A stretch of DNA of 64,000 nucleotides from Cellvibrio sp. UBA7661 (GTDB lineage Bacteria; Pseudomonadota; Gammaproteobacteria; Pseudomonadales; Cellvibrionaceae), in assembly GCA_002483365.1 (NCBI GenBank), contig DLHT01000011.1, forward strand, positions 310,001 through 374,000, read 5' to 3'. The notes beneath the pieces are model-generated. The model saw only the letters and a list, made by a program, of their open reading frames with translations. It was not told where the DNA came from and did not search any database. Shown piece after piece: positions 35,384 through 44,585 of the stretch. Made by a program: the position numbers and the translations under genes. How positions within the stretch are numbered: position 1 is the stretch's first letter; each line of letters opens with the position of its first letter.

Positions 35384-35682
35384 GATCTTTCTCCGCGAAT
35401 GTTATTGTTTTAGTTGTAATCGCCTAAGGCGAGCTGTGCAAACCACTAAACAAAACATTACCAAACGTTAAAAAATCTAAAAATATCAAAGGGCTGGTTT
35501 GCATAACTGCAGTGAAGGCGTGCATTTAGCGTCCAGTATGGAATGTATGGGGTGGGGGTATAGAGCAGTGAAAGGGACCTAACCATGAAAGCGTGTGGTG
35601 TAAGCACTGCGCATCACTGATAAACTGCGCTGCTCATGGGATCTTATGGTCCTGTATTTGATTCCCCATAGCGGCGCTTTTT
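35384..35682. other. Intergenic region between oxidoreductase and RsmB-like genes
   Basis: Roughly 300 bp between divergent genes. I see a short palindrome (cgcctaaggcg) near 35420 and AT-rich DNA near 35450-35490, but no feature I can name. Confidence 0.4.
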
Positions 35683-37062
35683 ATGCATTCTTCCTCTGAT
35701 ACATCCCCTGATATGACTCAACAATCGACCCCTGTGTACTATGAGGATTCCCGCCTGGTGCCATTGTGGCGTAATTGGCTGGATGTGGCGGGTAGTATGC
35801 CGCTGGATAAATGGCTCAAAAATACTTTGCGGCCTGCAGCGAAATCAGGCGCTCGCCCACAACCGGACTATAGCCCGGCAGATCGCGCATCATTAAGCCT
35901 TGCACTATTTTCTGCGTTGCGTTTCCAGCAATTGGCAGCGGCGTTGGAGTTTGCTTATCACAAACAAGATGCCAGCATAAATTGGGATGAGTGGGATCTG
36001 GCCTGGCATCAGCGGGATCTTCAGAGCATTACGCCGGTTGCATTTTGGTATTGGGTGCAGTTGCGTGTTGGTGGCGATCAAGCAAAAAAAAATCAGGCAC
36101 AGCTGCGTGATGCAGAGGAGCGCCGTGCATTTTTCAATCGTATTGCCTTGCAAATAAATCCGGATAGCGCATTTTATTTTCTGTGGTATGGATTGCGTCC
36201 ACAGTGGAAAGCATTGCTACATGAGCGCCAACAAGTGTCCGGGTGGGATGATAAAACCTTGCAGGAATTTATCCAGCAACAAGTAACCACGCCACCATTG
36301 TGGTTGCGGGTACAAAAAAAGGGCGATGTAAAAACGATTTGCGCCCGGTTACAGAATCAAGGTGTGAATGTCATTCTGGATGAGCAGCAGCATTTGCTGG
36401 CACAGGGTGGCGCAGGTATTCAGGGCACAATGGAATATAAAGAGGGTTTGGTGGAAGTCCAGGATCTTGCCAGCCAATATATTGCACAAAGTGTTGCTGC
36501 AGTACCGGGGCAAAAAGTGTGGGATGCCTGTGCCGGTGCAGGTGGCAAAACCCTGGCTATAGGCGCACGGATGAATAACAAGGGCGCATTGGTTGCAACC
36601 GATCTACATGCTTACAAGTTGGAGGAACTAAAGCGCAGGGTAAAGCGCGCGGATATTTTTAATGTGCGTGTATTTACGTGGGATGGCACAGAGCCGTTGC
36701 GGTTACCCAAAGAAGTTGCGCAACAAAAAGGCTTTGATTGGGTATTGTTGGATGCGCCCTGTAGCTCAGCGGGAACCTGGCGGCGCAACCCGGATGCACG
36801 TTGGCGCTTTGATGAAGATGACACAAAAGAATTGATTCAACTGCAGCGGCAATTATTAACTAACATCGTGCCAGCCGTGCGGGAAAATGGCCATTTGGTT
36901 TATGCAACCTGCAGTTGGCAGGTGAGTGAAAATGAGCAGCAGGTTGAATGGTTGTTACAACAGTTTCCGCAGTTTTCACTTCAATCCCAGCGCTTGGTTG
37001 GCGTACCTGAATTAGATTCAGATACGATGTTTGTGGCGGTACTGCAGCGGAATAGTCGATAA
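35683..37062 (+). CDS. RsmB/NSUN-family RNA (cytosine-5) methyltransferase
   Basis: 459 residues. The C-terminal half is a Rossmann methyltransferase with the SAM loop VWDACAGAGGKTLAIG and the two catalytic cysteines of the NOL1/NOP2/sun family in LLDAPCSSAGTWRRNP and YATCSWQVSENE. It methylates cytosine C5 in rRNA or tRNA. It is not preceded by fmt, unlike true rsmB, and the N-terminal region lacks an obvious NusB fold, so the exact target is unclear. ATG 35683 is used; ATG 35713 is an alternative, and neither has a clear RBS. Confidence 0.85.
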   Translation: MHSSSDTSPDMTQQSTPVYYEDSRLVPLWRNWLDVAGSMPLDKWLKNTLRPAAKSGARPQPDYSPADRASLSLALFSALRFQQLAAALEFAYHKQDASINWDEWDLAWHQRDLQSITPVAFWYWVQLRVGGDQAKKNQAQLRDAEERRAFFNRIALQINPDSAFYFLWYGLRPQWKALLHERQQVSGWDDKTLQEFIQQQVTTPPLWLRVQKKGDVKTICARLQNQGVNVILDEQQHLLAQGGAGIQGTMEYKEGLVEVQDLASQYIAQSVAAVPGQKVWDACAGAGGKTLAIGARMNNKGALVATDLHAYKLEELKRRVKRADIFNVRVFTWDGTEPLRLPKEVAQQKGFDWVLLDAPCSSAGTWRRNPDARWRFDEDDTKELIQLQRQLLTNIVPAVRENGHLVYATCSWQVSENEQQVEWLLQQFPQFSLQSQRLVGVPELDSDTMFVAVLQRNSR

Positions 37063-37083
37063 AACGATCAGTGATTATTTGTC

Positions 37084-37112
37084 GGTGATGGAATTACTGT
37101 AATTCCATCACC
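37084..37112. repeat. 13-bp perfect inverted repeat across the kinase stop codon
   Basis: ggtgatggaatta-ctg-taattccatcacc contains the kinase stop codon (37094-37096) in one arm. It lies between convergent genes. No T-run follows on either strand. Confidence 0.7.
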
Positions 37113-39502
37113 ACGCGAAAGCCCAAGTGGGCATCAAAGATTTCAGTGCGATGGTAATCGCGCACATGGTTGGCAAGTCTATCGGCATTGTCTTTTGCCG
37201 AGCCACCGCGCACTACGTGAGCATCACAATTTTTTACCACCATTGCTTGTCCATTTTTAGGATGCAATGTGTAGTTATCTGCAAAGCAATCCTCTACCCA
37301 TTCCGCAACATTACCCGCGGTATCAAACACACCAAATGCATTGGCGGGATAACTACCCACGGGTGCGGTTTTAGCGCCAAACAATCCCGAAAATTTACTG
37401 TTGCAACCCCGGCGGCAATTTGCACGGCCTGCTGCATCTTTTACATCATCACCCCACCAGAATAATGAGCGCGTGTCGGCACGGGCGACATATTCCCATT
37501 CGGATTCGGTAGGGAGCCGGTATTTTTTCCCCGTCGTTTCGCTGAGCCATTTGGCGTAGGCGCGCGCATCATCAAAGTTCACATTAATCACCGGGCGATT
37601 GCCGCGCCCCCAACGATTGTCATTAGGTATTGGGCGATTCGTGGTTTGCGCAAATATTTCGTAATCATCAAACGTAATTTCATATTTGCTGATCGCGAAA
37701 GGTTTGCTGATGGTGACTTTGTGTACCGGCATAGTGAGCGGATCATCTTTGTATCCCATAAAAAAACTGCCCGTAGGGATGCTGATCATTTCCGGCCCTT
37801 TGCTTTTGATAGAGGCTACAACCGGGCTACTGATTTCATCGCCGGGAGCAATACTTTCATTGAGCGTAAATTCAGGCGTGAGATGTTGGTCAGTCATTTC
37901 AACCCAGGTGCGTTGTGTGTCATAGCCGGGGTGACTGACTTCAATATGGTAACGGCCAGCGGGTAGCAGTATGCCAGGCTGATAACGCTCAGGAATATTC
38001 AATATGCGTACACGCGCTTGTCGTGGCGTTGTGCTAACCGTAAGTGAATAGCTGGGGGCTGCGCTGCTGGTGGTTGATTCGTGTTGCGCTGCATCAAGAC
38101 TATGTAAACCGGGCGCGGCGAGCGAACTGTCGGTATTGGTAACTTCTGTCCCTGTGTTTGTTAGATTGATATTTGTCAGATTGATGTTTGTGGCATCACT
38201 TTGAGCATCGCTCGAGTCTACCGTGCCGGTTGATGATGCAGAGTTGCTGGATATTGTGGTAACGGTAAGTTGTGTATCACTGGCAGGCTGGGGCAGGTCA
38301 ATAAAAATACCTGCAGTTGCCAACGCCAAATTGCCAACGAATGAAGGATTTTTATGAGCTGAACTCTGTGCATACCAAAAACTAAAACCACACCAGAGTG
38401 AAACAAGCAGTAGTGCGCCAAGACCCAAACGAGTGAATGCAGTTTGCTTGGGCGTGACTGTTTTATGGATTTTAGTTTCAATTTCGGCGCGTACAGTGAG
38501 CACGGGTGTGTGTTGTTCATTGAAAAAAATTTCAGTAATTTTTGTGGCCGGGCGTTGGTAAAAGCCACGGCTGGGGCTCCAGCGAAGCGAGCGAATTTTA
38601 TTCCAGCGCCACCGCACTGCATTATAGGTCGCTGAGGCCAATGCTTTAGCTAAGGTGATCACCGTCAAATCGGCCGGATGCGTGGCCGTTGTGCTGAGCA
38701 CACGGTGATTGGTTTCCAACTCTTCGATTGCAGTAATCAAGTCACGTCCACGCTGGAAACGTTGCTCTGGATCTTTGGCTAATAGTTTCTCCAATACTTT
38801 TTGATAAGCCAGATATTGCAAAGGCAATTTGGGAATAGGTGCGCTGATGTGCTTGAGTGCGATAGTGACCGCTTCATCACCTTGGTAGGGCAGGGTACCG
38901 GTGAGCATTTCGTAGAAGACAACCCCAAGGCTGTACAAATCCGAACGGCCATCTACGTTGTTGCCTTTGGTTTGCTCAGGGCTCATGTAGTGAGGAGTAC
39001 CTACTACAGTGCCTACATGCGTCATGCGTGAATTAGTGGATGCGCCACGTGCAACACCAAAATCAGATAATACGGCTGAGTTATCGGAGCGGAATAAAAT
39101 ATTTTCCGGTTTTATATCGCGATGGATGTAACCTTTTTCGTGCGCGTGATCAAGTGCGCTGGCAATTTCGCGCATGATCCGCAAAACTTCTTCACCACTT
39201 AAACCTGTACTCATTTTGTCGTGTACAGAGCCATTGGGAAGATAATCCATAGCGATATAATTTAAATCTTCATGTCTGCCTATATCGTAAATTGCCACAA
39301 TATTCGGGTGGGATAATTGGCCGACTATCGTTGCCTCACGTTGGAAGCGTTCACTGAATGCAGGATCGTTGTTGAGTTGCGGATTCATTACTTTTAATGC
39401 AACAACTCGCCCCACGCTAATTTGTATCGCGAGGTAAACGGTGGACATACCACCTTGATTAATTTTTCGTATCACCCGATAACCGGGAATCTGTATTGCC
39501 AT
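37094..39502 (-). CDS. Membrane Ser/Thr protein kinase with PEGA- and SUMF1-like periplasmic modules
   Basis: 802 residues. The kinase domain lies at about 8-265 with the glycine loop KINQGGMSTVYLA, ALKVM, the catalytic HRDIKPENILF and DFGVARG: a complete Hanks-type kinase. One membrane helix at about 366-385 (LGALLLVSLWCGFSFWYA) is followed by a Ser/Thr-rich linker, a PEGA-like domain (about 490-545, with PGILLPAGRYHIEVSHPGY) and a SUMF1/FGE-like domain (about 560-802; IPTGSFFMGYKDDP, VFDTAGNVAEWVED, VVRGGS). The active-site Cys pair of formylglycine-generating enzymes is missing after VVRGGS, so this domain is likely a ligand-binding module. It follows a PP2C gene on the same strand. Confidence 0.88.
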   Translation of the reverse strand: MAIQIPGYRVIRKINQGGMSTVYLAIQISVGRVVALKVMNPQLNNDPAFSERFQREATIVGQLSHPNIVAIYDIGRHEDLNYIAMDYLPNGSVHDKMSTGLSGEEVLRIMREIASALDHAHEKGYIHRDIKPENILFRSDNSAVLSDFGVARGASTNSRMTHVGTVVGTPHYMSPEQTKGNNVDGRSDLYSLGVVFYEMLTGTLPYQGDEAVTIALKHISAPIPKLPLQYLAYQKVLEKLLAKDPEQRFQRGRDLITAIEELETNHRVLSTTATHPADLTVITLAKALASATYNAVRWRWNKIRSLRWSPSRGFYQRPATKITEIFFNEQHTPVLTVRAEIETKIHKTVTPKQTAFTRLGLGALLLVSLWCGFSFWYAQSSAHKNPSFVGNLALATAGIFIDLPQPASDTQLTVTTISSNSASSTGTVDSSDAQSDATNINLTNINLTNTGTEVTNTDSSLAAPGLHSLDAAQHESTTSSAAPSYSLTVSTTPRQARVRILNIPERYQPGILLPAGRYHIEVSHPGYDTQRTWVEMTDQHLTPEFTLNESIAPGDEISSPVVASIKSKGPEMISIPTGSFFMGYKDDPLTMPVHKVTISKPFAISKYEITFDDYEIFAQTTNRPIPNDNRWGRGNRPVINVNFDDARAYAKWLSETTGKKYRLPTESEWEYVARADTRSLFWWGDDVKDAAGRANCRRGCNSKFSGLFGAKTAPVGSYPANAFGVFDTAGNVAEWVEDCFADNYTLHPKNGQAMVVKNCDAHVVRGGSAKDNADRLANHVRDYHRTEIFDAHLGFRVVMELQ

Positions 39503-39593
39503 ATCAAGTTCGTTTCTATTTTAAATTCCGGTCTGCAATACCGGTCTCTTTATCTGTTTTACGTTATCTGCTTCAAGTAATTGCCAGCAGTCG

Positions 39594-40460
39594 TTAAAAA
39601 TAAGTGATGTAAACCAACAGACCCAGTAGCGATGCCAAAGCGCCGCCAAAAATCCAGGAGTCTGTTTTAATATTGCCTGTCAAATAGGGAACCCACTGCA
39701 ATAACCCTTTGCGCAGCGGATTGTCATGCAATGGAGATTCAATAATTTGCAACGTGATATTGTCGCGCCCGCCGCTGGTGAGTGCGGCGTGTAGCAGTTG
39801 GTCTACTGCGGCAAGACAATCATTCGACTCACTTAGAATTTGTGCGATAGTTTGGTCACTGACTTCATCAGTCAGCCCGTCACTGCATAACAAGATCCAT
39901 TGGTTTTCTTGCCAGTTGTGTTCGACATGATCCACTTTGACCTTGTCCAGCTCCTGCATTCCCAAACATTGGGTAATAATATTTTTCTCAGGATGGGTAT
40001 CTGCATCTTCGGGGCGTATAACCCCGGTATCTACCAGCATCTGTACATAAGAGTGGTCGGTACTTAATTGTTCCAAACGGCCACCTTCGCGTGAAGACGT
40101 CCATAAATAGGCGCGGCTATCACCCACCCAGGCGATTTGGTATTTATCTGAATGGCTTTTGAGGGCCACAACGGTGGAGCCCATACCCAGTGCGCCTATC
40201 CCGACCGAAGCGGAATGCAGGATGCTGGCATGAGCGTTCTGGATGGAGTCGATTAAGGAAATATCGGGATCGTTTTGGATTTCCCGTGCGATGGTGTCGC
40301 GCACTATAGCGCTGGCGACTTCGCCGGCTTCATGCCCGCCCATACCGTCAGCAACCAGCCAGAGCCCCTGTTCCGGGCGGCTGAGAAAACAGTCCTCGTT
40401 ATTGTCGCGCATGAGCCCCGGATGGGAGGCAGCGCTATATTCCAATTGGCTGATGGTCAT
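39594..40460 (-). CDS. PP2C-type Ser/Thr protein phosphatase with C-terminal membrane helix
   Basis: 288 residues. PPM/PP2C metal-binding motifs are present: RDNNEDCFL, VADGMGGHEAGEVAS, VGDSRAYLW, LCSDGLTDEV and GGRDNITLQII. A C-terminal helix (SWIFGGALASLLGLLVYITYF) anchors it in the membrane. It is upstream of, and collinear with, the Ser/Thr kinase (91 nt apart), and most likely reverses its phosphorylations. Pairs like this resemble PppA/PpkA of type VI secretion, but no secretion genes lie nearby. Confidence 0.9.
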   Translation of the reverse strand: MTISQLEYSAASHPGLMRDNNEDCFLSRPEQGLWLVADGMGGHEAGEVASAIVRDTIAREIQNDPDISLIDSIQNAHASILHSASVGIGALGMGSTVVALKSHSDKYQIAWVGDSRAYLWTSSREGGRLEQLSTDHSYVQMLVDTGVIRPEDADTHPEKNIITQCLGMQELDKVKVDHVEHNWQENQWILLCSDGLTDEVSDQTIAQILSESNDCLAAVDQLLHAALTSGGRDNITLQIIESPLHDNPLRKGLLQWVPYLTGNIKTDSWIFGGALASLLGLLVYITYF

Positions 40461-40583
40461 AGATTTGTGCAGGCAACCGCTGTATATGCAAATTGTTATC
40501 TGCCAATACTAGATGAGTTTATCGGGGAAAACTATGCGGCTTTTGTGAAAACCCGGAAGGAAAAGCATGGGCTAGACGGAAAT

Positions 40584-40619
40584 AACCTATGCCGGGGAGC
40601 GCTGTTCCCGACATAGGTT
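40584..40619. terminator. Hairpin downstream of the M16 peptidase gene
   Basis: An imperfect stem, aacctatgccggg ... cccgacataggtt, lies 10 nt beyond the stop codon of the leftward peptidase gene. The T-run is on the plus strand side; on the minus strand it is followed by ttatttcc. It probably ends the leftward transcript. Confidence 0.5.
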
Positions 40620-40628
40620 TTTGTTGTG

Positions 40629-43547
40629 TTAGCAAACCTTGATGGCCAGCCCCATTTTTTCCGCCAGCTCTTTATGGCCTGAGTGAGTTACCAGCGCGAT
40701 ACTGGCTTTGTCTGGATCCAGATACGTTTTGGCTACACGTTTGAGGTCATCGAGTGTCACAGCGACAACACGGTTGCGGAACAGCTCGCGTTTTTCGCGG
40801 GTGCGCCCAAACAACTCTGCCTGATATGTCGATTTCGCTTCGCCAGCAGGTGAGCCGGGTTTATCGATGCTGCCAATCACGCCGAGAATTGCTTCTTCCA
40901 ATGCTTGTGGCTGGTGTGTGGTTTCTTCAAGCCATTTGAGTGATGCATCAAAATCGTCGAGTGTTTCTACCAAACGTGGATCGCGATAAGAATAAAAACG
41001 GAATGACGCGCTGTTGCTGTCCTGACTTGCGCCACCGCCGTAGGCTCCGCCTTGCTCGCGGATAGCGCGATGTAAAAAACCATTACGTAAAAATCCGCCG
41101 AGCACGGTGAGTGGTGCGGCATCCGGATGCTCGCTAGGTACAGTGGCATACGCTTTTGCACAAAAGTTGACTTGGGTATTAGTGATCCAGGCTTCGCGCA
41201 CACTGTGGCTTACTGGTGCCAATTGGAATGGTGCAAAAGATGCCGCTGCAGATTCTTCTGGCCAGTAATCTTGCAAATCCTTGCGATACGAATCCAGATG
41301 TTCCTCTTCGCCAACAATTAAAAATTGTTTGGGTGCTTGCAATACCAATTGATGGATTTGGTGAAGTTGTGCTGCAAAAGCGGCGAGATTTTTTTCATCG
41401 GCCAATGTGTTATCCAATGCTTTTACCGCGCTGATTCCCTCAAGGCCGCCCAATTGCTGGGCGATTTTTGCAGCAGGACTCATGCCTGCACAGGCAGCGG
41501 TCATTGCAAGGCTGTGCCCTTGGCCGGTAATGCTTTGTTCGCGACGTGCGCGGTTTTGTGAAATTAATTCGCGAATGCGGGCAAGCTCATCAAAGCGCAC
41601 GTTCAATAAGGTGTTGCGCATTAACTCATTCATGGCGGCGTTGTTACGGCTCAGTGCTTTTGCGGAGAGAGTGAGGTACGCATCAATATTTTGCACATCA
41701 TCACCCGCACCGCGAATGCTACTGAATGCATGGATGGAGCCAACCACTTCGGCTTGCCAGCGCTGGTTGGCAAGATAATCTTTATCGCCTGTGCCTAATT
41801 CCGTTAGGCAAATACTGTAATAGGGAAGCAATTTAATTTGCTCATCGGTTAAAGCAGGTAATTTGACAGTAATTTGTTGATAGACCAATCCATTAGTGCC
41901 CGCGCTGTAACAACGCAATGGAAATTGGTTGCTGCTTTCATGGGTGCCCGGTGTGTAGTGCAGTTGTGCCGGAATATCTTCCAAGCCGACTTTAGGCAAA
42001 ATGCTTTCATCGTCGTGCTGTAATTGCCGTGCTTGCAGAGCATGGGAGCGCGCGATAATGGCTTTTTTATCGTCTTCACTCAGGCTTGCTTTTAGTTTTC
42101 CCAAACGTGCGACTTCTGCAGCTTGTATCCGCGCATTCATGTGTAAATCGGGCCGCATGGTCAAACGCACACGGTGCGGATTTTCCAGAAGCCATTTGCG
42201 CACGGCTTGTTGGATAAATTGTGGATCTTGTGTTTTGCGACGCAAGTTTTCCAGTGCTGCATCAATATCCAGCAGTGCGATGGCATCACCGCGATGGGTT
42301 GCCGATGTGAGTCCCGTTAAAATCAACTGTAAGCCATAAGGATAGCCATCGCCACCCACTTCGCGCTGCGATAATTCCAGTTGGTGCAGTGATGCTTCGA
42401 TTTGTTCTTGCGGTATTCCGTCGGCGGCAACTTTTTCCATAACGCCGAGGATCATTGCTTCCACTTTATTGGCATCTTCCAGTTTGCAACCTTCCAAGCC
42501 GCATACAAACGCCATTTCACGCGATGAATCATCCAGTCCGCATAAAGGCGAAGGCGCTTGGCCCAGCTCGCTGGTTTCCAGTGCTTGTTGCAGCGGCGAT
42601 GCACTGTTATCCAATAAAATATTGGAAATTAACTGTGCCTCCAAGGATTCATCCAGATTGGTGGTTTTACCCAGCAGCCACGCGACTACAACATGATTTT
42701 TATGCTCGATATCATCGGCATCATTCTCATCGAGCGGATAGGCTTCTTCGACGGCAATCGGTGCGTGATAGCGTTTTTCATCGTCCACGCTGATCAGCTC
42801 ATTCAATTTTTCAAATTGGTTTAATGCCTGCGTTTCAAATTTTTCCTGATGTACTGCCGCGGGAATATCGCCATAGGTCATGAAGATCGCATTGCTGGGG
42901 TGGTAGTGGGTACGATAAAAATCCTGCAATTGCTGATAGGTTAAATTGGGAATATCTTCTGGCTCGCCACCGGAGTTGTAATGGTAGGTGGATGTTGGGT
43001 AAAGATATTTGCAGAGCGTATGCCACACTTGCGATGAAACAGAACTCATCGCGCCTTTCATTTCATTAAATACAACGCCTTTGAATACTAAATCGGAATT
43101 GGGGTTGTCGGTTTCCGCAAATTCAACCCGATGTCCTTCTTGCGCAAAATCCAATTCATCAAGGCGCGAAAAAAAGACAGCATCCAGATAAACATCCAAT
43201 AAATTATTAAAATCTTTTTGGTTCTGGCTGGCGAACGGGTAAGCCGTCCAATCGGAACTGGTGAATGCATTCATAAAGGTGTTGAGCGAGCGGCGTACCA
43301 TCATAAAAAAGGGATCGCGCACGGGGTATTTTTTACTGCCGCACAATGCGGTGTGTTCCAGTATATGGGCAACACCTGTTGAGTCATGGGGAACGGTGCG
43401 TAACGCGACCAAAAACACATTTTCATTATTGTCAGCTGCCAGATGAATATGTTGGGCGCCTGTGGTTTTGTGGCGATATTCTTCAACGCGGATTTTTAAG
43501 GCATCAATCGTTTGGCTGCGGATTAATTCAAATGTGTGATAACTCAT
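40629..43547 (-). CDS. M16C-family zinc metallopeptidase (presequence protease-like)
   Basis: 972 residues from ATG 43547. The open frame extends 34 codons further upstream, but that extension is Cys/Arg-rich, unlike the family N-terminus, and overlaps the next gene. The inverted zinc motif HILEHTALCG (HxxEH) lies near residue 55, with a second half lacking the motif, as in the single-chain M16C clam-shell enzymes. These degrade short unfolded peptides inside a closed chamber. No signal peptide is seen, so it is probably cytoplasmic. It is the last gene of a leftward trio with the DTW and GIY-YIG genes. Confidence 0.92.
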   Translation of the reverse strand: MSYHTFELIRSQTIDALKIRVEEYRHKTTGAQHIHLAADNNENVFLVALRTVPHDSTGVAHILEHTALCGSKKYPVRDPFFMMVRRSLNTFMNAFTSSDWTAYPFASQNQKDFNNLLDVYLDAVFFSRLDELDFAQEGHRVEFAETDNPNSDLVFKGVVFNEMKGAMSSVSSQVWHTLCKYLYPTSTYHYNSGGEPEDIPNLTYQQLQDFYRTHYHPSNAIFMTYGDIPAAVHQEKFETQALNQFEKLNELISVDDEKRYHAPIAVEEAYPLDENDADDIEHKNHVVVAWLLGKTTNLDESLEAQLISNILLDNSASPLQQALETSELGQAPSPLCGLDDSSREMAFVCGLEGCKLEDANKVEAMILGVMEKVAADGIPQEQIEASLHQLELSQREVGGDGYPYGLQLILTGLTSATHRGDAIALLDIDAALENLRRKTQDPQFIQQAVRKWLLENPHRVRLTMRPDLHMNARIQAAEVARLGKLKASLSEDDKKAIIARSHALQARQLQHDDESILPKVGLEDIPAQLHYTPGTHESSNQFPLRCYSAGTNGLVYQQITVKLPALTDEQIKLLPYYSICLTELGTGDKDYLANQRWQAEVVGSIHAFSSIRGAGDDVQNIDAYLTLSAKALSRNNAAMNELMRNTLLNVRFDELARIRELISQNRARREQSITGQGHSLAMTAACAGMSPAAKIAQQLGGLEGISAVKALDNTLADEKNLAAFAAQLHQIHQLVLQAPKQFLIVGEEEHLDSYRKDLQDYWPEESAAASFAPFQLAPVSHSVREAWITNTQVNFCAKAYATVPSEHPDAAPLTVLGGFLRNGFLHRAIREQGGAYGGGASQDSNSASFRFYSYRDPRLVETLDDFDASLKWLEETTHQPQALEEAILGVIGSIDKPGSPAGEAKSTYQAELFGRTREKRELFRNRVVAVTLDDLKRVAKTYLDPDKASIALVTHSGHKELAEKMGLAIKVC

Positions 43548-43572
43548 AAGTAATATTGACTCTCGTAGGTAT

Positions 43573-44217
43573 TCAATTTTCGGTAGGAATGAAAGCACGT
43601 TGCTGTGCGACAAATTGCTGCATCGCCTGCAGCAGCGGTGCATAGTCAATTTGTTGCTGTTCTAATTGCTGCAGAGCGTAACAACTTGCCTCCAGCGTGG
43701 AAAGCTGATTTTCGCTATGTGCCTTACGGATGGTGTAAAGGGATGCGGGCGTGGTGTCCAGCGCAAGGCGGGGCAGCGACTGCAAGCTGCGGTTGAGATA
43801 AAGCATTTTGCGGCTTTTTCGCCAAGTGCCATCCAATATGACCAAACGTAATTGCTCCGGGGAAGATTGTTTATACATGGCGGTGGGTTGCGGCATACAG
43901 AACCCACGCGCTTCGCTATCCGGTGTATCAGGGTAGAGCAGTACAGGGGTTCTATTTCCGGCAAAGAGCCAATTGTGCAGATCATCAGGGTTGAACATCT
44001 CACCTATATAACATTGGCTGTTTTTTAAGCTTAATAGTAATAATCCAGCAGTATTTTTTGCATTTTTTGTTTCATCGGGGTGCTGCAATACCAACACCTC
44101 CACCCGATTGTCGATAGGGCTTGCCAATCGACAAATACAATTGCGCTGGGGTCTTGTGCATTCGGCGCACACTAGTCTTTTAGGTGGTGTGCCAGCACGT
44201 TGAATAGCGTTGGTCAA
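43573..44217 (-). CDS. DTW-domain tRNA-uridine aminocarboxypropyltransferase
   Basis: 214 residues. It has the DTW domain with zinc-binding cysteines CAECTRPQRNCIC near the N-terminus and the DGTWRKSRKM motif, which gives the family its name. The characterised family members (TapT, TuaA) add a 3-amino-3-carboxypropyl group to uridine in tRNA (acp3U), using S-adenosylmethionine. Its ATG overlaps the stop of the GIY-YIG gene by 4 nt, so the two are coupled. Confidence 0.88.
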   Translation of the reverse strand: MTNAIQRAGTPPKRLVCAECTRPQRNCICRLASPIDNRVEVLVLQHPDETKNAKNTAGLLLLSLKNSQCYIGEMFNPDDLHNWLFAGNRTPVLLYPDTPDSEARGFCMPQPTAMYKQSSPEQLRLVILDGTWRKSRKMLYLNRSLQSLPRLALDTTPASLYTIRKAHSENQLSTLEASCYALQQLEQQQIDYAPLLQAMQQFVAQQRAFIPTEN

Positions 44218-44528
44218 TGTGGCAGCTCTCCCAATCTATGACCAACAATGGCGGCCAGTGTTTGCTCGGTACAACTTAGGATCAGATCCCGTTTGGCAGA
44301 CGCGCTCAGGGATTTGATGGCATATTCGCGCCGGCTGGCACTGGCACGGTCATGACCGGTTTCGAGGTAGCACAATTGCACTGGTTTACGTCCACGGAAA
44401 TAGCGTGCGCCCGCCTTACCGGATTCGTGCTCACGCCAGCGCCGCGCCATATCGGTCGTGATTCCAGTGTACACTTGCGCATCGCTGGTGCGGATCATGT
44501 ATACAAACCAGTTGGTTGATGAATTCAT
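44214..44528 (-). CDS. GIY-YIG nuclease-superfamily protein
   Basis: 104 residues. A single GIY-YIG domain: FVYMIRTSDAQVYTGITTD near the N-terminus, RWREHESGKAGARYFRGR with the catalytic Arg, and YLETGHDRASASRREYAIKSL carrying the likely metal-binding Glu. This is the small UPF0213/YhbQ type, whose physiological role is unclear. ATG 44528 is used; ATG 44534 and GTG 44537 are alternatives. It is the first gene of the leftward DTW and M16C operon. Confidence 0.85.
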   Translation of the reverse strand: MNSSTNWFVYMIRTSDAQVYTGITTDMARRWREHESGKAGARYFRGRKPVQLCYLETGHDRASASRREYAIKSLSASAKRDLILSCTEQTLAAIVGHRLGELPH

Positions 44529-44556
44529 GTGCATCACAGTAAGAAAATTGTTGGAA

Positions 44557-44585
44557 ATTATATGGCAAAAGAACCGGTAGGTCAG
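44557..44585 (-). promoter_or_regulatory. Promoter for the GIY-YIG / DTW / M16C operon, overlapping cmoM start
   Basis: On the minus strand CTGACC, 17 nt and a perfect TATAAT (44562-44557). The -10 overlaps the cmoM start codon at 44562, so the divergent units overlap in their control regions. Confidence 0.5.

Noticed and set aside
43548..43649. 34-codon N-terminal extension of the M16C peptidase
   Set aside because: Cys/Arg-rich, unlike the family start, and it overlaps the DTW gene.
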